From Psychrobacillus sp. OK032 (GTDB lineage Bacteria > Bacillota > Bacilli > Bacillales_A > Planococcaceae), in assembly GCF_900111345.1 (NCBI RefSeq), contig NZ_FOGY01000007.1, positions 1 through 64,000 on the forward strand: DNA of 64,000 bases, read 5' to 3'. Below, in pieces: positions 17,961 to 26,599 of this stretch. Position numbers and translations under genes: made by a program. The notes under the pieces were generated by a model that did no database searches, was not told the origin of the DNA, and worked only from the letters and a program-made list of their open reading frames with translations. The first letter of the stretch is position 1. Each line of letters starts with the position of its first letter.

Positions 17961-19340
17961 TTACTTTTGAAAAGGTTCAATGATTCGCTCTAACTTCATA
18001 CCACGTGAACCTTTTACTAATACTATGGACTCTTCATTTATTTTTTCATTTAAAAATGAAATGATTTGTTCATGCTCATTCTCAACCCAAATTAGCTGTT
18101 CATCCTTGAATTGATCTACTAATTTCTTGTAAAGCCACTCCATTCTCGGTCCAAATAAACAAACGCCTGTAAACACTTGTTCTGAGATAAATGTACTCAT
18201 CTCTTCATGATACAGCTCTTCATTCTCACCGAGTTCCAACATGTCTCCAAGTACGAGCCATTTATCTGATTTTATCGTCGATTTTTCTACAAAAGAAATA
18301 GCCGCTTTCATCGATGTGGGTGCTGCATTATAAGCATCATTGATAAAAATTGCTCCATTAGTAGCTTCAATTACTTGCATACGCATATCTGTTAACACAA
18401 TTTGCTTTAATGCTGCTCGCATTTGCTCGGACGAAAGCCCAACTTCTTTTGCGATCAATAGAGCCGCCAACGTGTTTTTCACTTGATGCTCCCCAAGTAT
18501 TGGAATCGACATTTCTTCATTTAAAAAGCCATCTGTGTGGAACTTACTACCTTGTTCGGTAAATGTCACTTCTGCAATGCGCAGATCATTGGCTTCTTCT
18601 GTACCAAAAGATATTGATTGTAGGGAAGGGATATTTTCTACAAACGGGCGTAGTAATGGCTCATCGCCATCATAAAAAAGTTTCCCTTTCTCCTGTAAGC
18701 CTGCAATAATTTCAAATTTTGCTTTTGCAATTCCTTCGCGGGAGCCAAGATCTTGCATATGCGCTTCGCCAATATTTGTAATAACTGCATACATTGGTTT
18801 TGCAAGCCTTGATAGAAACTCTATTTCGCCAAATGAACTCATACCCATTTCCAATACGGCAAATTCCGTATCTTCCTCTAGGGAAAGAATTGTTAGAGGC
18901 AATCCTAGTTCATTGTTAAAATTACCTTCCGTCTTTTTCACACGGAAATACGGAGAAAGGATACCGGCTACTAAATCCTTCGTAGACGTTTTTCCGTTCG
19001 ATCCTGTAATTCCGATAAAAGTAGCGTTCAACTCTTTGCGGTACGCTACCGCCATTTGCTGAAGTGCTTTTTCCCCACTGTCGACAAATAATAATGGAAC
19101 GTCCTTTGGTGGATTCGGTTCATCTTTTAACCAAAGGGACGCAGCTGCTCCTTTATCAAAAGCATCTTGCACAAAGCGGTGTCCATTTACATTTTCTCCA
19201 CGGAAAGGGATAAATAAATCGCCGGCTTGCAATGTTCTTGTATTAATCGAAACACCTGTTACAAGTGGATTATTTTCAAGGAATACATCTTCCCCTAACC
19301 AGTTTGCGATTTCTGCTAAACTTTTCTTCAACTTGCTCAC
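17961..19340 (-). CDS. murF: UDP-MurNAc-tripeptide:D-Ala-D-Ala ligase MurF
   Basis: A 459-residue Mur ligase that adds D-Ala-D-Ala to the UDP-MurNAc-tripeptide. The ATP-binding loop is GITGSNGKTSTKD (about residue 110) and the family segments MGMSSFGEIEFL, NIGEAHMQDLGS and NDAYNAAPTSMKAA follow. The GTG start overlaps the ddl stop as GTGA, showing translational coupling of the two consecutive steps of the D-Ala-D-Ala pathway. Confidence 0.96.
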   Translation of the reverse strand: MSKLKKSLAEIANWLGEDVFLENNPLVTGVSINTRTLQAGDLFIPFRGENVNGHRFVQDAFDKGAAASLWLKDEPNPPKDVPLLFVDSGEKALQQMAVAYRKELNATFIGITGSNGKTSTKDLVAGILSPYFRVKKTEGNFNNELGLPLTILSLEEDTEFAVLEMGMSSFGEIEFLSRLAKPMYAVITNIGEAHMQDLGSREGIAKAKFEIIAGLQEKGKLFYDGDEPLLRPFVENIPSLQSISFGTEEANDLRIAEVTFTEQGSKFHTDGFLNEEMSIPILGEHQVKNTLAALLIAKEVGLSSEQMRAALKQIVLTDMRMQVIEATNGAIFINDAYNAAPTSMKAAISFVEKSTIKSDKWLVLGDMLELGENEELYHEEMSTFISEQVFTGVCLFGPRMEWLYKKLVDQFKDEQLIWVENEHEQIISFLNEKINEESIVLVKGSRGMKLERIIEPFQK

Positions 19341-20419
19341 TCTCCGTCCTTTGAATGCTCAAGCTGTTGCTTTTCCTCGAACCGTTCGAATGCAAGTGTG
19401 ATTAGTTCCTCGATTAATCCAGGATAAGTCAAACCGGATTCCATCCAAAGCTTCGGATACATACTAATCGGCGTGAAACCTGGCATTGTATTTACTTCAT
19501 TAATAATGATTTCTTCATTATCCGTCACAAAAAAATCTGCACGAACAAGCCCAGAACAATCGAGCACTTTAAATGCACGAATCGCTGCATCTTCCATTCT
19601 CTTCAGCAAATCTGCAGATACTACAGCTGGAATCGCATAATTCGTCGTACCATCTTCGTATTTTGCTTCGTAATCGTAAAAATCTTTTGCCGGCAATACT
19701 TCACCAGCTATGGAACATCTTGGATGGTCATTGCCGAGAACACTCATTTCTAATTCGCGAGCTTTAATTCCTTGTTCTACAATAATTTTACGATCGTATT
19801 TGAAAGCTAATTCTACAGCTTTTATCAGCTCTTCTCTGTTCGCCGCTTTTGTAATCCCTACACTCGATCCAAGATTAGCTGGCTTGACAAATAATGGCCA
19901 TTTTAAGCTTTCTTCCATTTGTTGAAGAAGGGCTTCCTGATTACTTTTCCATTCTTTACGAATGAAATGCAAATATGGAACTTGGGATAATCCAGCTACT
20001 TCAAAAAGTTGCTTCATTACTACTTTATCCATTCCAGCAGCAGATGCGAGCACCCCATTTCCTACATATGGTAAATTCAACACTTCAAGTAAACCTTGAA
20101 CAGTGCCATCTTCACCGTTTGGACCATGAAGTAATGGAAAAATAACATCTAAATTAGAATTGTCGTTTCCTTCTACTGGTAAGAAACTTGAAATATTATT
20201 TGGCTTGCTAACACCTTCTCCAAACTTAAGTGTTTCAACGGTTTCCGCTGGACCTGCCAAAACACTTCCTTTTCTCCATTCACCATTTTTTGTTATATAT
20301 ATTGGATATACCTCATATTTATCAAAATTTATCGCTTGTGTTACTGCCCTTGCTGTAAGTAATGACACTTCATGCTCAGCAGATTTCCCACCGTATAATA
20401 AACCTAATTTAATTTTCAT
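19337..20419 (-). CDS. ddl: D-alanine--D-alanine ligase
   Basis: A 360-residue ATP-grasp ligase that joins two D-Ala made by alr. Motifs include GGKSAEHEVSLLTA at the N-terminus, GPNGEDGTVQGLLE, KPANLGSSVGITKA and the magnesium-binding EVNTMPGFTPISMYPK. TGGAGG precedes the ATG. It starts the ddl-murF-esterase unit, 64 bp downstream of the SMR operon. Confidence 0.96.
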   Translation of the reverse strand: MKIKLGLLYGGKSAEHEVSLLTARAVTQAINFDKYEVYPIYITKNGEWRKGSVLAGPAETVETLKFGEGVSKPNNISSFLPVEGNDNSNLDVIFPLLHGPNGEDGTVQGLLEVLNLPYVGNGVLASAAGMDKVVMKQLFEVAGLSQVPYLHFIRKEWKSNQEALLQQMEESLKWPLFVKPANLGSSVGITKAANREELIKAVELAFKYDRKIIVEQGIKARELEMSVLGNDHPRCSIAGEVLPAKDFYDYEAKYEDGTTNYAIPAVVSADLLKRMEDAAIRAFKVLDCSGLVRADFFVTDNEEIIINEVNTMPGFTPISMYPKLWMESGLTYPGLIEELITLAFERFEEKQQLEHSKDGE

Positions 20420-20483
20420 TTGTAAATACCTCCACGTTTCGGATAATACTAGTTTATCACGTACAACATAATTAGATGAACAC

Positions 20484-20798
20484 TTATCCGAATAATTTCA
20501 AGCCAACCACGCCAAAGATAATGCAACTTAAAAATAATAACTTTTTCCAGCCTTTTTTCTCATGAAAAAAGTACATGCCTATTAAGACACTTCCAGCTGC
20601 TCCAATTCCCGTCCACACTGCATAACCAGTACCTACCGCAATATCTTTCAAAGCAAGAGATAATAGGAAAAAACTTAAACAGGCTGAAATAATAGTTAGA
20701 ATGGTGTACTTTACATTTTTAAATCCATCCGAAAGTTTCATATTGACCACGAATGCTACTTCAAATACGCCTGCAATGATTAATACAATCCACTCCAT
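20484..20798 (-). CDS. Small multidrug resistance (SMR) family transporter subunit
   Basis: A 104-residue protein with four predicted transmembrane helices and the membrane-embedded glutamate of the SMR family in IIAGVFEVAFV (Glu13). The start overlaps the stop of the preceding SMR gene by one base (TAATG), so the two are coupled and probably form a paired heterodimer as in YkkCD. The substrate is unknown. Confidence 0.9.
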   Translation of the reverse strand: MEWIVLIIAGVFEVAFVVNMKLSDGFKNVKYTILTIISACLSFFLLSLALKDIAVGTGYAVWTGIGAAGSVLIGMYFFHEKKGWKKLLFLSCIIFGVVGLKLFG

Positions 20799-21130
20799 TA
20801 AGCAACCTCCTCTTCATCATCTACTAGTTTTAGCCCAATGATGCCAAAGAGTAATACACATAAAAAGAATAGCTTGCCGAAGCTAACTTCTTCCTGAAAC
20901 CAGAGTATCCCAACAATCACAGTTCCGGCCGCACCGATCCCTGTAAAAATAGCATATGCCGTTCCAATTGGAATCGTCTTCATTGCTTTTGCAAATAAGA
21001 AAAAACTTATGATTAAAAAAATTATTGTCATAATAGAAGGTATAAGTTCAGTAAAACCATTTGCTTCCTTTAATCCAATCGCCCAAACGATTTCTGTCAG
21101 TCCCGCAAAAATTAAAAATAACCAAGCCAC
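20798..21130 (-). CDS. SMR family transporter subunit (SugE/YkkC-like)
   Basis: A 110-residue SMR protein with four predicted transmembrane helices. The N-terminus FAGLTEIVWAIGLKEANGF carries the conserved glutamate (Glu13) and a Trp as in SugE/Gdx guanidinium exporters. It is the first gene of the SMR pair, with AGAGGTG before the GTG start. No guanidine riboswitch is apparent in the short upstream region, which leads straight into repeat A2. Confidence 0.9.
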   Translation of the reverse strand: MAWLFLIFAGLTEIVWAIGLKEANGFTELIPSIMTIIFLIISFFLFAKAMKTIPIGTAYAIFTGIGAAGTVIVGILWFQEEVSFGKLFFLCVLLFGIIGLKLVDDEEEVA

Positions 21131-21254
21131 TTCTAAACACCTCTGTTCTTTTTCATCCGCTCATTTTAGCACATTAATGATTTGTGTAAAAATAAAAGCC
21201 CAAGTAGCTTCAAGTGTATCCTCTTTTCTGATAGTTTCCACAAAAGAAAATATG

Positions 21255-21957
<703 letters not shown>

Positions 21958-22071
21958 TAAAAAGTGACATACTATTTTTTATTAGGAAGTTATCCACTTG
22001 TATAATTTGTATAATAGCCTTAAGCAAAATAAACGCCTTTGCAGTTGGAGCCTTGCAAAAGCGTTTTAATG

Positions 22072-22812
22072 TTATAGTTCGATTATAAAATCAGCCGGCT
22101 TTTTTAAGTGAAGTTTTAAATCGCCTAGCACTTCATCTGGAAATATGTTCTCTGGCAAACTTCTAATTTCAATTCCATAATTCGTTTTGCCTATTTTACA
22201 TAAAGACATTAACACACCGTCCTCGTAGTAGTCGGCATATGCTTCTACTTTTTTTGTCGTCAATTCCGGCAAAACGATGTTGTTTTTTTTCCGCCAAAAT
22301 GCAGTAGTTTTCGCTTTTTCACTAATTTGTTGGTTAAACACACTAGCAACCAGTTGATTGAAGTCTTCTGTATCGCGGAAATAAATTTTCGTTATTTGTT
22401 CACTCTCATCCGTTAAATAAACAAACCTATTTTGAAGATGATGATAAAAAGGCAAACGCAATGTCTCTTTTTTATGTGCGATATATAGCAACTCCGCTTG
22501 TTCTTGAGGGGATAGCATATTTAATTTTCGTTCGTCCGTAAAATCCAATAAGCATAAAGCGGTTGGTCTTTCTGCAAAATCCTTTAAAAAGCGATTATAT
22601 TGACCATGCACAACAAACTCTAGCTGTGTATGGATATTAAAAGATGCTTCTTCGTATTGATGTTTTAATAATAAAAGAGCCGGCAAATCTGAGAATTGCC
22701 GAATAAACTGGTGAACTGAAATACCACTAAACAATACAAAATGTTCAATATCGTTTACATGCACATATAAATGCGCCATATATTCTTCAATTTCTTTCTC
22801 TTTTTTTGCCAC
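22072..22812 (-). CDS. Conserved-looking hypothetical protein, 246 aa
   Basis: I do not recognise this family. The 246-residue protein has no signal peptide and no transmembrane segment. It is rich in aromatic and charged residues and starts with a Lys/Glu-rich helix (KKEKEIEEYM). The GTG at 22812 follows AAGGGGTG at good spacing; the frame could start 3 codons earlier. It is divergent from rodA with a 154-bp gap, so regulation may be shared. Codon use looks like that of its neighbours. Confidence 0.8.
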   Translation of the reverse strand: MAKKEKEIEEYMAHLYVHVNDIEHFVLFSGISVHQFIRQFSDLPALLLLKHQYEEASFNIHTQLEFVVHGQYNRFLKDFAERPTALCLLDFTDERKLNMLSPQEQAELLYIAHKKETLRLPFYHHLQNRFVYLTDESEQITKIYFRDTEDFNQLVASVFNQQISEKAKTTAFWRKKNNIVLPELTTKKVEAYADYYEDGVLMSLCKIGKTNYGIEIRSLPENIFPDEVLGDLKLHLKKPADFIIEL

Positions 22813-22861
22813 TAAATTCACCCCTTATTCTACCTAATATAACATAGCATAATTTTTCCAA

Positions 22862-22888
22862 TGAAACATCTTTATCTCAATCTTCGTC
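22862..22888 (+). promoter_or_regulatory. Candidate ECF sigma (SigM/SigW type) promoter before rodA
   Basis: TGAAAC (22862-22867) and CGTC (22885-22888) are 17 bp apart, about 80 bp before the rodA start. TGAAAC-N16/17-CGTC fits ECF sigma factors of the SigM type, which control cell-wall genes in B. subtilis. Confidence 0.45.
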
Positions 22889-22966
22889 TCTTATACCTAC
22901 AAGCCAAAAACATTATTTTAAGCTATAATAAATAAGTGAAATTTGAAAGAAACTTAGGTGACTCTT

Positions 22967-24154
22967 ATGGAAAATAAAAAAGGCTTTGCCGATCGCTTCG
23001 ATTGGACGCTCGCTTTTATTATATTATTATTTTTAATCGTTAGTTTACTAGCGATTACTTCTGCACAAACAACTGGTCAATATGCCGGAAAGAATTTTGC
23101 AGCTCAACAAGTTTTTTGGTATGGTGTTGGAACGGTTATTATTGGTTTTACTATGTTTTTTGAACCAGAACAATATAAAAAGATGTCTTGGATTATTTAT
23201 GGTATTGGAATTTTTCTATTGTTCACTTTGTTCATATTACCTGATAGCTTGCCGCTCGTAAAAGAAGTCAATGGTGCAAAAAGTTGGTTTCATTTACCCG
23301 TCGGTAATATTCAGCCTGCAGAGTTTATGAAGACATTTTATATTTTAGGTCTTGCCAGGTTAATCACTAAGCATCACGAAACATATTTAATAAAGAGCTT
23401 GAAAACAGATTTTATATTACTAGGAAAGATTGGCATCACTTTAATTGTCCCACTTGCATTAATTATGGAACAGCCAGACTTCGGTACTGCACTTGTATTC
23501 TTGGCTATTACAGCAGCATTAGTAATCGTTGCAGGGATAACTTGGAAGATTATTCTTCCCGTGTTTTTTGGTGCAGCAGGTTTAGGTGCTCTGTTATTGT
23601 GGATGGCTCTCTTTATGCAAGACTTTTTAGAGGAAAAGTTTGGGTTTGATCCTTATCAATTCGCACGTATTTATTCTTGGTTAGATCCTTATTCCTATGC
23701 TTCCGATGAAGGAATGCACTTAATCACTTCTTTGAACGCCATTGGTTCAGGTGAAATTTTCGGAAAAGGTTATGGTGGACGAGTTGTATATGTCCCTGAA
23801 AATCATACAGACTTTATCTTTGCGGTTATCGGTGAAGAGTATGGGTTTATCGGAACAAGTATTGTCATCAGTCTATTCTTTTTACTCATTTTTCATTTGA
23901 CGAAAATTACGCTTCAGTTAAAGGATGCTTATAGTACGTATGTGTGTGCAGGAATAATTGCTATGATCACATTCCATGTGTTCGAAAACATAGGCATGAC
24001 GATCCAACTATTACCGATCACTGGGATTCCACTTCCGTTTATAAGTTATGGTGGTAGTTCGCTTATGGGTAATATGCTTGCACTTGGCTTAGTGTTTAGT
24101 ATGAAGTTTCACCATAAAACTTATATGTTTGCAAAAAATGAAGATGATGACTAA
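22967..24154 (+). CDS. rodA: FtsW/RodA/SpoVE family peptidoglycan glycosyltransferase
   Basis: A 395-residue SEDS protein with about ten transmembrane helices. Family signatures are NGAKSWFHLPVGNIQPAEF, QPDFGTALV, GSGEIFGKGYGGR and the C-terminal GIPLPFISYGGSS. SEDS proteins polymerise lipid II with a class b PBP; assignment to RodA (elongation) rather than FtsW is based on its isolated position next to murF/ddl and is inference. The ATG at 22967 follows TAGGTG at 6 bases. Confidence 0.9.
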   Translation: MENKKGFADRFDWTLAFIILLFLIVSLLAITSAQTTGQYAGKNFAAQQVFWYGVGTVIIGFTMFFEPEQYKKMSWIIYGIGIFLLFTLFILPDSLPLVKEVNGAKSWFHLPVGNIQPAEFMKTFYILGLARLITKHHETYLIKSLKTDFILLGKIGITLIVPLALIMEQPDFGTALVFLAITAALVIVAGITWKIILPVFFGAAGLGALLLWMALFMQDFLEEKFGFDPYQFARIYSWLDPYSYASDEGMHLITSLNAIGSGEIFGKGYGGRVVYVPENHTDFIFAVIGEEYGFIGTSIVISLFFLLIFHLTKITLQLKDAYSTYVCAGIIAMITFHVFENIGMTIQLLPITGIPLPFISYGGSSLMGNMLALGLVFSMKFHHKTYMFAKNEDDD

Positions 24155-24171
24155 GAAAAGCGGAAGCACCT

Positions 24172-24226
24172 AAAAAGAGTGGCTCTAAAGTTCATTTACA
24201 TACGAACTTTTCGAGCCACTCTTTTT
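24172..24226. terminator. Bidirectional terminator between rodA and a 45-aa gene
   Basis: AAAAAGAGTGGCTC (24172-24185) pairs with GAGCCACTCTTTTT, with an inner AAAGTTC/GAACTTT stem. Uridine runs exist in both directions, so it can serve the two convergent genes. Confidence 0.92.
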
Positions 24227-24362
24227 AACTTTGCGTGTGGGGAGTTTGTGCTGGTGGTGCTAACGCTTTAAGTATGTCAAGTCTCGATTTTGTCATTGTA
24301 ACTGTAACACCCAGCTTTGAAAGATTACTTACAATTTTCTTTAAATCAACTTCCTTTGCCAT
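24225..24362 (-). CDS. Small protein of 45 aa, function unknown
   Basis: A short minus-strand gene: ATG at 24362 with GAGGTGG 8 bases upstream, and TAA at 24227-24225 directly in the shared terminator. The product begins MAKEVDLKKIVSNLSKLGV and is a basic, probably helical N-terminal part followed by a Pro/Ala-rich tail (LAPPAQTPHTQS). No membrane segment. A SigB-like promoter lies at 24443-24468. I do not recognise the family. Confidence 0.7.
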   Translation of the reverse strand: MAKEVDLKKIVSNLSKLGVTVTMTKSRLDILKALAPPAQTPHTQS

Positions 24363-24442
24363 TCTATCCACCTCGTCCTCTCCATTTATTATTACGATTT
24401 ATTGTGAAAAAAGTTTCTTAGGTTTTTCATTTTGTTTTTATC

Positions 24443-24468
24443 ATACCACTTTTTTATTCATTTTAAAC
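24443..24468 (-). promoter_or_regulatory. Candidate SigB promoter of the 45-aa gene
   Basis: On the minus strand GTTTAA (24468-24463) and TGGTAT (24448-24443) are 14 bp apart, the same two hexamers and spacing as before rsbV. An overlapping TATGAT could also act as a SigA -10, so the assignment is not certain. Confidence 0.5.
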
Positions 24469-24544
24469 TTTCATTTATATTACATATTTTAAACTTTTGT
24501 AAACCACACTAATTAAGAAAAGCCTACAAAAGGAGCGATTTTAA

Positions 24545-24958
24545 ATGAATGTGAAAGATGTGATGAGCAGAGAAGTAGTGACATGTAATCCACAAGATTA
24601 CGTAAATGAAGTTGCAGAACAAATGCGAGCACTTGATATCGGTTGTTTGCCTGTTGTCAGCAACAAAAAATTAGTTGGTATGATTACCGATCGGGATATC
24701 GTAACACGCGCTGTTGCAAAAGATGTCAAAAGCAAAGTGGAAGATGTCATGACGAAATCTGTAATTTCAGTTTCTCCTAACGATACTACTGCAGACGCCT
24801 CCATTGTAATGGCCCGCAATCAAGTTCGACGGCTTCCTGTAATGGATAATGGGCTACTTGTCGGCTTCGTATCATTAGCTGATTTAGCATTCCCCTTTCC
24901 GCATGTTCAAGAAATTTCTAGCGCTATGGAAAGCATTTCCGAACCACGAAGTTATTAA
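24545..24958 (+). CDS. CBS-domain pair protein
   Basis: A 137-residue protein consisting of two CBS domains (about 1-58 and 66-125), each with the typical VKDVMSREVVTC / VEDVMTKSVISV opening and GMITDRDIVTRA / GFVSLADLA ending. Stand-alone CBS pairs usually bind adenine nucleotides or related ligands and regulate other proteins; the target here is unknown. AAAAGGAG precedes the ATG and a clear terminator follows. Confidence 0.92.
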   Translation: MNVKDVMSREVVTCNPQDYVNEVAEQMRALDIGCLPVVSNKKLVGMITDRDIVTRAVAKDVKSKVEDVMTKSVISVSPNDTTADASIVMARNQVRRLPVMDNGLLVGFVSLADLAFPFPHVQEISSAMESISEPRSY

Positions 24959-24966
24959 ACATAAGA

Positions 24967-25000
24967 GCTATCCCAAAATTTTCGTGGGATGGCTTTTTTT
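24967..25000 (+). terminator. Terminator of the CBS-domain gene
   Basis: GCTATCCCA pairs with TGGGATGGC (one G-U pair) and is followed by seven T, 8 bases after the stop. Confidence 0.92.
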
Positions 25001-25145
25001 CGAGTTAGTCGTGTTCAGCAACTGGTTCATCTAAAATATGGTTATATTAGCTACACCTTAATTTATGACTCCATTTTCTATGTGCCAAATTGTATGGAAA
25101 TGTGTAATATAGAGGGTAGAAGTTTTGCAGAAGGCAGGTTTTTGT

Positions 25146-26309
25146 GTGAAAAAGACTCTTTTTATATTAATGTCCATACAGTTTTTAGTTTATCTAGGAT
25201 TTGGGATCATCATCCCTGTGTTACCAGAAGTAATTTTACACCAGAATTATCATGAAGTTCATGTTGGTGGTTTATTAACCATTTACTCACTAGCTGCGTT
25301 TTTCACTGCTCCACTGTGGGGAATGCTGTCCGATCGTATAGGTCGAAAAACACTTATTTTAGTAGGTCTTGTTGGATTTAGTTTGAGCTTCTGGCTATTT
25401 TCCTTATTTTTCGATTCACTGTTTATGCTTTATTTATCCCGTGTAGTAGGAGGATTATTCTCTGGCGCACTTTACGCAGCTGTAACAGGATTTGTGGCTG
25501 ATTTATCGAATGAAGAAAATCGTAATAAGTATATGGGTTTTCTTGGGATGTCAATTGGTTTAGGTTTTATTTTTGGACCTGCAATTGGCGGTGTGCTTGG
25601 ACACATTAACTTGGCATTGCCGTTTACTGTTTCAGCACTGTTACTACTTTTGATATTTGTGTATGCGTTTATTATTTTGAAAGAGCCAGTGCGTGCTGGG
25701 GAAGCAAACAAACGGGCACTTCTTCCGAGAGGTGCCGCAAGTCTTTGGGGTTATCGTATTAAGTATTTGTTCTTGTTTTCATTTATGGTAACGTTTTTAC
25801 TTGCTGGTTTAGAGGCTACATTCCAATTGTTCCAAATTGAAAGGATTGAAATTACGCCACTTCAAATTGGTTACTTATTTATGTTTAGTGGGTTTGTCGA
25901 TGCAGCCATCCAGGGCGGTGTTGTGCGCCGCATTAAAAATGGTACCGAAACAAAGTGGCTGTTATATGCACAGATTATTACTGCAATCGGCCTGTTCCTG
26001 ACCGTATTTACGAATAGTATTTTCTGGGCTGGTTTTTCTTTATGTGTATTTACAGCTGGTAATGCACTCGCAAGAACTACTATAGTTTCCCTTACCTCGA
26101 AAGAGTCTGGAGGCCGCTATGGAACAGCAGCTGGAATGGCTTATTCGATGGATAATTTAGGAAGAATCATTGGTCCATTATTATTCGCATGGTTGTTTAC
26201 CGTGCAACCAGATAATATTTACATGGTGTCAGGTGTGCTTGCGGTTCTATCTATTGGATTGATCTTTGCATTCCGCAATTCAACGAAATCACTTAAAAAC
26301 GTGGAGTGA
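25146..26309 (+). CDS. MFS drug/proton antiporter (NorA/Blt-like)
   Basis: A 387-residue MFS protein with about 12 transmembrane helices. The DHA1-type signature between helices 2 and 3 is LWGMLSDRIGRKTLILVG, and motif C-like glycine-rich IGLGFIFGPAIGGVLG is present. This group includes NorA-type multidrug exporters; the actual substrate is unknown. GTG at 25146 was chosen because AGG lies 7 bases before it and it gives a normal N-terminus MKKTLFILMS. A strong terminator follows. Confidence 0.88.
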   Translation: MKKTLFILMSIQFLVYLGFGIIIPVLPEVILHQNYHEVHVGGLLTIYSLAAFFTAPLWGMLSDRIGRKTLILVGLVGFSLSFWLFSLFFDSLFMLYLSRVVGGLFSGALYAAVTGFVADLSNEENRNKYMGFLGMSIGLGFIFGPAIGGVLGHINLALPFTVSALLLLLIFVYAFIILKEPVRAGEANKRALLPRGAASLWGYRIKYLFLFSFMVTFLLAGLEATFQLFQIERIEITPLQIGYLFMFSGFVDAAIQGGVVRRIKNGTETKWLLYAQIITAIGLFLTVFTNSIFWAGFSLCVFTAGNALARTTIVSLTSKESGGRYGTAAGMAYSMDNLGRIIGPLLFAWLFTVQPDNIYMVSGVLAVLSIGLIFAFRNSTKSLKNVE

Positions 26310-26326
26310 GATTGCAATAAAAACAA

Positions 26327-26365
26327 AATGCCAAGGAGTTGAATAATGACTCCTTGGCATTTTTC
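26327..26365 (+). terminator. Terminator of the NorA-like gene
   Basis: AAATGCCAAGGAGT pairs perfectly with ACTCCTTGGCATTT around a 9-nt loop, followed by TT and a mixed tract. Confidence 0.9.
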
Positions 26366-26599
26366 TATTTTCTAATTCAGGATGTGCGTTACGAATAACG
26401 AAAGATCTTACATAGTTCTACACCATCCAATTGATTTATCCATTTTCTATGAAAAAGATGCAAATATGGCATTATTACTTATGAAATAGGGCAAGCAAAG
26501 AAGTCGTCTCCACATCATTTCTGACTGGGAGACGATACTTTTATCTATGTGGTTGTATTATTTTTTATACGGTTGGAAACCAGGACGTAAAATTACCAT

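Noticed and set aside
20420-20483. T-box or other riboswitch before ddl
   Set aside because: The gap is only 64 bp, too short for a T-box, and no specifier or antiterminator sequence is present.
21131-21254. Guanidine riboswitch before the SMR gene pair
   Set aside because: The upstream sequence is short and AT-rich and shows none of the conserved guanidine-I (ykkC) features I could check by eye.
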